Positions 57,996-64,000 of a stretch of DNA of 64,000 bases are shown piece after piece. The notes below the pieces were generated by a model that worked only from the letters and a program-made list of their open reading frames with translations, did not search any database and was not told where the DNA came from. The stretch is from an uncultured Odoribacter sp. GTDB lineage: Bacteria; Bacteroidota; Bacteroidia; Bacteroidales; Marinifilaceae. A program made the translations under genes and the position numbers. How positions within the stretch are numbered: the first letter of the stretch is position 1; every line of letters begins with the position of its first letter. The stretch spans positions 65,579 to 129,578 of the forward strand of contig UQJP01000008.1 in the NCBI GenBank assembly GCA_900541415.1. The letters run 5' to 3'.

Positions 57996-60962
57996 TTAGC
58001 GAAGAAATAATTTCAGGTTATCCATCACAAAAATAACAGGATCATCGTTCGTTTTTTCAATCCCGATCCAGGCATCCGGATAACGGGTGGTTGAAAATTC
58101 TTTCCTGATCCGTCCCTTACCTCTTTTCACCGGCTCCCGCAATAACACCCGGGCTTCCGGCTCGTCGCTCTCTTTTACCACCAATTCGTAGCTATCATCC
58201 CGGTCACATAAATATTCAAATTCAATCTCATATCCCTGCTCCGGCAACAGGCGCAACAATCCCGGCACCGTGCGATAAAGCAAACCCTTCCTCTGATTCC
58301 AGGTCTTCAACGAAAAATTCCCGTCGATGACATCCGCCGTACGTCCGGGATTCAATTCCGACAGATCGGTATAAATGCTGCCTTTTACGGTGTTCACAAA
58401 AGGTCCCCAACCCATATCCCTCTGTTCGAAATCTTCCGACAAAACACAACGGGCATCTTTTGCCACAGGAGTGGTGCGGTAAGCCCTCATATCGTCCACC
58501 CAGACCACAGTCTCGTCCGTTCCCGGCTCTGCCCAAACGGAAATTCTCACCTGGTCTGCCCCGGCAGGCATTTCGAACGGCACCCTCAACCGCTGCCAGC
58601 CCCTCACCCCGTTTAGGGTGGTCTTATCCAAATAATTTTCAACGGCATGAACCACCTTCCCTTTTTGCAAAGCTTCCACCTGCAATTTTGTCTTTCGGGG
58701 CGTCTTTCCGTCGATCAATACCCGGGCCGAAACGTAATAGGCGGCATTCTGCTGCAAGGCCCCGATCCGCTGGCTCACTCCCGCCACTTTTCCGGCAGCC
58801 AGTTTCAGTGAAGTCTGACCGTTACGGTCATGCGCCACCTGCACCGCTTCCCGCTCCCCGGTTTTCTCCCAGGACGATAAAGAAGAATCGTTAAATCCCG
58901 GATCGGCAATCTCCTGCCCGTCGCCCCATTTCATGTCGGCCGGACTTATTTCCTGAACTTTACGGGAATAAAAAACATAAGGGGTTTCCTTTTCAAATGT
59001 ATAATCCACAGCACCACCGCTTACCGACACAACACGGTCGAAAATGCGTCCCTGATCCGTCAGCTTGTATACATATACCTTTTTAACTTTCCTCCACGAA
59101 GCGGGCAACACCCAATGCCCCTTCCCGCCTGTTTCATCCCAGACAAAAATACGCCCGGGCTGTTCCGCCAGAGGTTCCCAAGGAACAAAAACCTTTATAT
59201 CTTTAAAATTCTTCTTCTGTTCATCCCACAAACCGCTGAAAAACGTCATATCGCCCCAGCTTCCCCATACCCGACTGTCCTGCATCGTCATTTTCACGCC
59301 GCCTTCAAACACGGCCTCCCGTTCTTTCCAACACATCAGGTGGAAATGCTGTAAAAATTTAGTCGGCAAATTCCGGGTGTACACCTCTTTCACAAACCGG
59401 GATACCGCCGCCTCGCCTTCCCAACCGTTTATTCCATGATGCTCTGCTCCCAGCAACAAAGGATCGAGCCCAAATATATCCCGGCAATCATTCCAGATAA
59501 AGCGTGCCACCTTCCCTTTCAGCCGGGTGCGGCCATGTGACCAGGTTGAAACCCCGTCCATCGCCGCATCGAATTCGGTATACATCCGCTGGCGGTTAGC
59601 AACCAATTTCTCATTGATCTTAATCAGAGGCCAACCCCGGTCCTGGTAAGTATCGACATACAGGAAATCGATATTCGGCACGGAATCGAACATTTCGTCG
59701 ATCCGCTGAAAAAGCTTCCCGCTTTTCAGGTCTTTTTTCTTATCGATCAGCACCGCCTGGTCTCCCCACAGCCAACCCAGTTCTTTGCTCAATATCGACG
59801 GGTCGAAATACCGCGATTCAGGATAAGCCTCCGTGCAATTGATGTGTAATCCCACTTTTAAGCCGATTTCCCTGCCGTGGTCGATCATATAATTCAAATC
59901 CCGGAAACCTCCGGCCTGCACATTAGGATGTGCATAATCGGGAAAAGACGAATCGTGTCCCCCGCCCTGAAATCCCTTCACCAGCAAATCCTGGGGCAGG
60001 AAATCCAAAAGCAACGCACATTTTTTCATATTATCGAACATCCGCAAAAAAGGATTTTCCGCCAGGTGCGAAGCGTTGAATCCGATTTGCGACGAAACGA
60101 TCGTTTTCACTTCCTCCGCCCGGAAAGGCCGTTGCACTTCCGCCCGATAAAGCAGGGCTGCATCCTGCCAGTCGGTGACACCGTCACGGTTACCGTCCCC
60201 GGCAATCACCACCTTAAACCAGGGAGCCTCCAGCGTCTCTGTGGATAATTCCCGATAAGTCCATACGGGACACCACGCCTGGCACACCTTTCTCCCGGCA
60301 ATTTGCTTCACCTGAAAGGCCACCCGTTCACGTTCATCGATCACATTACTTAAAATCCCGGCAGCAAGATCACCGTTCTCTAAAAACAAGTAATTCGCCG
60401 TTCGGGCTGTCCCATCCAGTGGTGATTCCTGCAAAGTGCGATATACATCCGGAGCATCTTTCATCGGGATCATCCGGCACCAAATATAAGCGGATGCCTT
60501 ATCTTCCGCCGTAACCGAAAGTAATTGCTGACCGGGAAAAGCTAACATATAAAGTTTATCGCAGTCATCATTTATCCGGCTTACCCTTCCTTCCAATACC
60601 TGTCCTCTAACTGACAGTTCCACACTGAACGATAGTTCAATGTCGTTGAATGTAAAATCATACACCACCCGGTCTGTTCCTTCTTTCCGGAAAGAAACCC
60701 GGCAAGGTTGCGCCTTACCGTTCACCACCCCCTGCCGTTCCGCCGATAAAGCACCCCGGAATATTTTTTTACCCAAACGATATTCCACAACACGGGGAAA
60801 ATCCTGATCCACAACGACAGACATTTCCCGTGAGTTTATTTTTTCTGTCCGGAAAATTTCAACAGGCTGCGCATATCCAGTCCGGGAAGCACCTCCCAGG
60901 TATACCCCGGCTAAAAGAATCCCCCCTAAAATAACTTTCCTGATCTGTTTCATTTCTATCAT
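57996..60962 (-). CDS. GH101-type endo-alpha-N-acetylgalactosaminidase
   Basis: A 988-residue exported enzyme that probably releases core-1 disaccharide from serine or threonine of mucin-type glycoproteins. The signal region is ILLAGVYLGGASRTGYAQ. GDGNRDGVTDWQDAALLYR, NPFLRMFDNMKK, VKGFQGGGHDSSFPDY and HINCTEAYPE closely follow GH101. The nucleophile is D437 in DFLYVDTYQD and the acid/base is E463 in MYTEFDAA. Two beta-sandwich domains, about residues 690-870 and 870-988, resemble carbohydrate-binding modules. It is shorter than the roughly 1,700-2,000-residue Gram-positive enzymes because their extra modules are absent. ATG 60962 or ATG 60953 are both plausible starts. It follows GH89 by 60 bases. 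Confidence 0.85.
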   Translation of the reverse strand: MIEMKQIRKVILGGILLAGVYLGGASRTGYAQPVEIFRTEKINSREMSVVVDQDFPRVVEYRLGKKIFRGALSAERQGVVNGKAQPCRVSFRKEGTDRVVYDFTFNDIELSFSVELSVRGQVLEGRVSRINDDCDKLYMLAFPGQQLLSVTAEDKASAYIWCRMIPMKDAPDVYRTLQESPLDGTARTANYLFLENGDLAAGILSNVIDERERVAFQVKQIAGRKVCQAWCPVWTYRELSTETLEAPWFKVVIAGDGNRDGVTDWQDAALLYRAEVQRPFRAEEVKTIVSSQIGFNASHLAENPFLRMFDNMKKCALLLDFLPQDLLVKGFQGGGHDSSFPDYAHPNVQAGGFRDLNYMIDHGREIGLKVGLHINCTEAYPESRYFDPSILSKELGWLWGDQAVLIDKKKDLKSGKLFQRIDEMFDSVPNIDFLYVDTYQDRGWPLIKINEKLVANRQRMYTEFDAAMDGVSTWSHGRTRLKGKVARFIWNDCRDIFGLDPLLLGAEHHGINGWEGEAAVSRFVKEVYTRNLPTKFLQHFHLMCWKEREAVFEGGVKMTMQDSRVWGSWGDMTFFSGLWDEQKKNFKDIKVFVPWEPLAEQPGRIFVWDETGGKGHWVLPASWRKVKKVYVYKLTDQGRIFDRVVSVSGGAVDYTFEKETPYVFYSRKVQEISPADMKWGDGQEIADPGFNDSSLSSWEKTGEREAVQVAHDRNGQTSLKLAAGKVAGVSQRIGALQQNAAYYVSARVLIDGKTPRKTKLQVEALQKGKVVHAVENYLDKTTLNGVRGWQRLRVPFEMPAGADQVRISVWAEPGTDETVVWVDDMRAYRTTPVAKDARCVLSEDFEQRDMGWGPFVNTVKGSIYTDLSELNPGRTADVIDGNFSLKTWNQRKGLLYRTVPGLLRLLPEQGYEIEFEYLCDRDDSYELVVKESDEPEARVLLREPVKRGKGRIRKEFSTTRYPDAWIGIEKTNDDPVIFVMDNLKLFLR

Positions 60963-61022
60963 TATTATATCTCCGAACAATTTCCGTTTCCTTGCCGCAC
61001 CCGCCCGAACAGGCACACCCCA

Positions 61023-63323
61023 TCAATCTATTCCGAAAATGACTTTCTTTTTATCGGGATCGACCTCGTTTCCCTGTGCATCCTTCCCTCCTTCATATAA
61101 ACGGGCTGCCAGGGCATTCCATTTCTTATACAACTTCAGAGCCACCTCATACGTATCGCCTACCGCTGTTGCCGGATAGGTTTCAGTACCCTCACACCAG
61201 GAGTATTCCCAGCGGGAAATCATTTTATAAAAATCGTTCGCCTCATTGGAGGGCCGCCCGAAACGGTGATGTATCCCCGGGGTTTCCACATAGCGGTCGG
61301 CAGCAGGCTTCTCCAGTTCCCGACGCAGGAAATCGATATAAAATTCCCAACGCTTATAATAAAAATTCCGGAACAATCCCGCCCACTGTCTGTTGGAATA
61401 ATCGAACAACATGGCGTTCTTATCATATGGTCCCCATACGGTCACCAGCCAACGGGCATTTTTTTCATACAAAGCCTTTTCCTCCTCTGTTTCCCCGCAA
61501 TTCCGGGCTTCCGCAATCCATTTCCCCAAGGTAAAACAAGCATCCGTAGCCAGCAATTCATCCATATCGAGAATCAGCTCCAAGAAACGCTTCGCTTCCG
61601 CTTCGAAAGCCTGCCGATTGCCATCGCGGTAGGCATCCGCCAGCTCCACCTGCATCAAAATAGACATATCCGCCAAGCATTGCCGCATCACATCCGTCAA
61701 ATCGTAGCGATAATTGGGATGCTGGCGCAATCCCTCTCCGGCTTGCAGCATATAATAAGGGGCTTTCCACAATTCCGGGAAACTATAAGCGCCCTGAGAA
61801 GTCAGGCCGGAATTAGGCGACGCTCCCCTGATTTTCAAATGAGGCCGGGCGCAGATAGGCGATTCGCCCACCAAAGTCACCCCTCTTTTTTTACCATACA
61901 CCGTGGCATACAACACCTTCCAGGCTTCCTGCATCTCCGGATCGTTCACCCCGTAACGTGCCGTCGCATAATCCTGCAACCAGTTGCCTATATCCGGTTT
62001 ACGGGAATGCCAGGCCATTTCGGCAGCCAGTTCATACACCACCGGATTGTTTTCCGTTGCCTCCGGGAAAAGCCCGAACCCGACATAATTTTTCCAGGTG
62101 GAATCTTTACCTTCTATGCAAAGGCGGCTGGCCAATGCATCCAAATTTCCTCCCATCGCCACCGTACCTCCGAAATTATGAATCATCCCGCCATGCCAGG
62201 CCCGTCCTTTAAAACGGTCGAACTGCTTCGAACGCGAAGAATTTAAATCGAAAACCAACAAACGGTCTTGAGGAATCGCAAAAGCGACATCCGGACGGAA
62301 CGACCAACTTTGCATCACAATCACCGCCTTCTTATCCACCCGGTAAGCAACATCGAAAAGAGCTTTTCCCACCTCCTCCAGATAACCTTTATAGGTCTTC
62401 GGCGGCTGGCCTTCGTGGAAAGGATCGGCTGCATACAAATGATCCGTCCCGAAAAGTTTCTTCTGTTCCTGTAAAAACACCTTACCGATCTTCCCGAACA
62501 AGGGGTCCAGCGGATCTAACTGAGCCGTTCCGGGCGGGAAATAACGTAACCAAAAAGGTTTCACGGTAATATCCGCTTCCGGAAATTTTTCTTTTAATTT
62601 CAAAGGAACGTAACCGGTAAATCCCTGCAAAACAGGTTTCATTCCCAACTCCCGTTCCCGTGCCAATATTTTTTTTCCCAATTCCACACTACGTTCAATC
62701 CACTCCTGAGGTAACGGCCCTCCCCACTGCTCGATATTGGTCATCCATTGCCAGGCAAAAAAAGCAGGCCCCACCAAAAAACAACGGATCTCCTCATCGG
62801 TCATTTTAAACTTTTTCAAAGTATTATACCACACGGCTTCCTGTCCCGTTATGGCCAGAGGCATCGTAATCCCATGCAAAGCCATCCAGTCGATCTCCTT
62901 TTCCCAGCGATCCCAATCCCAAAAAGCCGCTGTATAACTGAATGTGCAATAATTCATATAAGAGCGGTCCCAATAGGGCGATTCCCGGCGGACTTTCGTT
63001 TTCACCTCCGGCAACAAAGCGGGCAATTCCACCTCGAAATGATTCCAGGACACTTGTTGCCGGCAAAAATATTTCAAATACCAATTCAATGCGGAAGCAA
63101 CTGCTACGGGGGAATTACCCCTCAGCACCACTTTTCCTTCCCGGCTTTCTATCTCAAACACGTCCCTCCCCTGAAAGGAAGGGATTGCTTCTACACAAAA
63201 CTCCGATGCACGGGCTTTCACCACACGCCGGATTAAATTTTCGGACGCTGTTTCCCAACTTTTAGCAAACGCGCTTAAAGTTATTGCACAAAGCAACAAC
63301 CCCAGAACAAACATTTTTTTCAT
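61023..63323 (-). CDS. GH89 alpha-N-acetylglucosaminidase
   Basis: A 766-residue exported exo-glycosidase removing terminal alpha-linked N-acetylglucosamine, as found on gastric mucin and heparan sulfate. Signal residues 1-20 end TLSAFA. The small N-terminal domain (22-110) is followed by the TIM barrel with WNYCTFSYT-like SYMNYCTFSYTAAFWDWDRW, NLPLAITGQEAVW-like MPLAITGQEAVW, and VLQGFTGYVP. E304 in ADPFHEGQPP and E421 in GLFPEATENNP align with human NAGLU E316 and E446. The length is normal. It is the first gene of the operon with GH101, O-acetylesterase and propeller, transcribed from a promoter covered by a LacI-like palindrome. Confidence 0.92.
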   Translation of the reverse strand: MKKMFVLGLLLCAITLSAFAKSWETASENLIRRVVKARASEFCVEAIPSFQGRDVFEIESREGKVVLRGNSPVAVASALNWYLKYFCRQQVSWNHFEVELPALLPEVKTKVRRESPYWDRSYMNYCTFSYTAAFWDWDRWEKEIDWMALHGITMPLAITGQEAVWYNTLKKFKMTDEEIRCFLVGPAFFAWQWMTNIEQWGGPLPQEWIERSVELGKKILARERELGMKPVLQGFTGYVPLKLKEKFPEADITVKPFWLRYFPPGTAQLDPLDPLFGKIGKVFLQEQKKLFGTDHLYAADPFHEGQPPKTYKGYLEEVGKALFDVAYRVDKKAVIVMQSWSFRPDVAFAIPQDRLLVFDLNSSRSKQFDRFKGRAWHGGMIHNFGGTVAMGGNLDALASRLCIEGKDSTWKNYVGFGLFPEATENNPVVYELAAEMAWHSRKPDIGNWLQDYATARYGVNDPEMQEAWKVLYATVYGKKRGVTLVGESPICARPHLKIRGASPNSGLTSQGAYSFPELWKAPYYMLQAGEGLRQHPNYRYDLTDVMRQCLADMSILMQVELADAYRDGNRQAFEAEAKRFLELILDMDELLATDACFTLGKWIAEARNCGETEEEKALYEKNARWLVTVWGPYDKNAMLFDYSNRQWAGLFRNFYYKRWEFYIDFLRRELEKPAADRYVETPGIHHRFGRPSNEANDFYKMISRWEYSWCEGTETYPATAVGDTYEVALKLYKKWNALAARLYEGGKDAQGNEVDPDKKKVIFGID

Positions 63324-63349
63324 TTACGCACTTTTTTGATTTCTTCACC

Positions 63350-63359
63350 CAATCGATTG
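63350..63359. promoter_or_regulatory. LacI-like operator at the GH89 transcription start
   Basis: CAATCGATTG is a perfect palindrome of the type bound by LacI-family repressors. The predicted start of transcription (about 63355) lies inside it. Confidence 0.55.
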
Positions 63360-63361
63360 CA

Positions 63362-63369
63362 CAAATATA
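63362..63369 (-). promoter_or_regulatory. -7 box of the GH89-GH101 operon
   Basis: The minus strand reads TATATTTG, a perfect TAnnTTTG, 39 bases before the GH89 ATG. A TTG lies at 63387-63385, but the spacing of 15 is short. Confidence 0.6.
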
Positions 63370-63573
63370 TTAATTAGTATTTGTCAATTTGGAAATTTTT
63401 TTATTAAAATCATCTCAAAATATAACAGAATCATCTCAATTCAGGACCACCCCTTACTCCAAAATCAGAACTTAGCAAAATATTAACATTTAAGTAATAA
63501 AATGATTATCAATGAATTAATAGTTAAAACAGCGTTATTTTTAATCTATATGTCGAAAAATAACTTAAAATTC

Positions 63574-63605
63574 TTTGAAATATCAATAATAAGCATTTAT
63601 CTTTG
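63574..63605 (+). promoter_or_regulatory. Divergent rightward promoter
   Basis: TTTG (63574-63577), a 20-base spacer and TATCTTTG (63598-63605) match the consensus exactly. Transcription would begin near 63612 and run rightward out of the window. Confidence 0.65.
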
Positions 63606-63607
63606 AG

Positions 63608-63617
63608 CAACCGATTG
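63608..63617. promoter_or_regulatory. LacI-like operator at the divergent start site
   Basis: CAACCGATTG differs by one base from the palindrome at the GH89 promoter and covers the predicted start of the rightward transcript, the same geometry. Confidence 0.5.
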
Positions 63618-63655
63618 TACAACTCTTGCGCAAGTGGTGGTTTATCAAAAGTATG

Positions 63656-63665
63656 CAATCGTTTG
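63656..63665. promoter_or_regulatory. Third LacI-like site
   Basis: CAATCGTTTG differs from CAATCGATTG by one base. It is 48 bases downstream of the second site, in the leader of the rightward transcript. Confidence 0.4.
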
Positions 63666-63728
63666 TTAAGTCAAAGAGACATTAAAAAGCTGATTATTAA
63701 AAGACGGCTACTATTTTCTTCAGCAAAA

Positions 63729-63743
63729 AAAAACGTTCGTTTT
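63729..63743 (+). repeat. Left arm of a 15-bp inverted repeat
   Basis: AAAAACGTTCGTTTT is the exact reverse complement of 63946-63960. It contains AAACGTTCGT, which fits the ARACGTWCGT core that I recall for invertible promoters in Bacteroides fragilis. Confidence 0.6.
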
Positions 63744-63945
63744 CTTAGATAAAAAATATAGATTTTAAGCGTGTTGTTTCATATCGCATTTTTATAATCA
63801 CCACTTTCATTTTGCACATCCATTGTCCTTTTAAACTTTTCATTATAAGTTGATTAACTTTTGCCTTTTAGAAAAAGGAGTGTTTCGACCTCTTTTTTCT
63901 TCTTTTTTTATGCCTTTTTCCGGCCTCCCTTTTTTCTTCCTATAA

Positions 63946-63960
63946 AAAACGAACGTTTTT
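63946..63960 (-). repeat. Right arm of a 15-bp inverted repeat
   Basis: AAAACGAACGTTTTT is the exact reverse complement of 63729-63743; the arms enclose 202 bases. Confidence 0.6.
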
Positions 63961-64000
63961 AATGGATCAAACAAACTTTTCTATGAACATAATTTTACGG

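Larger units (their letters stand above)
63670..64000. other. Leader region of the rightward unit, with no complete gene
   Basis: About 330 A+T-rich bases with no complete gene. They contain both arms of a 15-bp inverted repeat. An ATG at 63983 could open the next gene, but only six codons are inside the window. Confidence 0.4.

Overview
The window is chromosomal DNA of a member of the Bacteroidota, most likely a gut-type Bacteroidales. The evidence is the repeated Bacteroides-type promoter pattern (TTG or TTTG, a spacer of 18-21 bases, then TAnnTTTG), start codons without Shine-Dalgarno sequences, and a gene repertoire of secreted glycosidases, an ECF sigma factor with a single-TM partner protein, a 1,600-residue RecQ-type helicase and a large YidC. 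The genus cannot be fixed from the sequence alone. No CRISPR array, rRNA operon, insertion sequence or complete prophage is visible, and no SusC/SusD pair lies inside the window.

Layout. 1-9 kb (+): the 3' end of nuoN, an AraC regulator next to a secreted GH2 glycosidase, a membrane 4Fe-4S protein with a possible short upstream ORF, and a soluble PAS/GAF histidine kinase. 9-18 kb (mostly -): an exonuclease-RecQ-UvrD fusion helicase, tRNA-Ser(GCU) with its own promoter and terminator, an ECF sigma / anti-sigma-like / LTXXQ-like envelope module, and a GT2 glycosyltransferase with an LpxL-type acyltransferase. 18-24 kb (+): a DUF349 protein, then pyrG-yidC. 24-33.5 kb (-): a large di-haem-motif/SUMF1-fold lineage protein (copy A) and a three-gene oxidative TCA operon (acn-icd-gltA). 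33.9-39.4 kb (-): a beta-helix protein, a GH2 enzyme and a GH88 unsaturated-uronyl hydrolase lipoprotein, probably for acidic polysaccharide.

39.8-51.6 kb (-) holds the most unusual unit. It is a nine-gene run headed by an IclR regulator: a beta-propeller/di-haem cytochrome, a chorismatase/Rid-like protein, a cupin lipoprotein, a VOC protein, DhaK, DhaL, an LsrF-type thiolase, and copy B of the large haem-motif protein. A full promoter and a perfect TGAAAC-n3-GTTTCA palindrome sit just upstream of IclR. DhaK, DhaL and LsrF keep their catalytic residues, but there is no DhaM, LsrK, LsrG or Lsr transporter. This suggests an undescribed route in which a C4-C6 ketose or dicarbonyl is phosphorylated and then cleaved by a thiolase. 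Copies A and B share 503 bp of perfect nucleotide identity inside otherwise diverged genes, a sign of recent gene conversion.

51.7-63.3 kb (-) is a host-glycan (mucin O-glycan) region: a protein fusing three hydrolase domains (SGNH, alpha/beta hydrolase, SGNH), an AraC-GyrI regulator on the + strand, and a four-gene operon GH89 - GH101 - sialate O-acetylesterase - propeller. The operon ends at a strong terminator and starts at a promoter whose predicted start site is covered by a CAATCGATTG palindrome. A divergent promoter with the same kind of operator faces right. Further right, a 15-bp inverted repeat resembling Bacteroides invertible-promoter ends brackets about 200 bp at the window edge.
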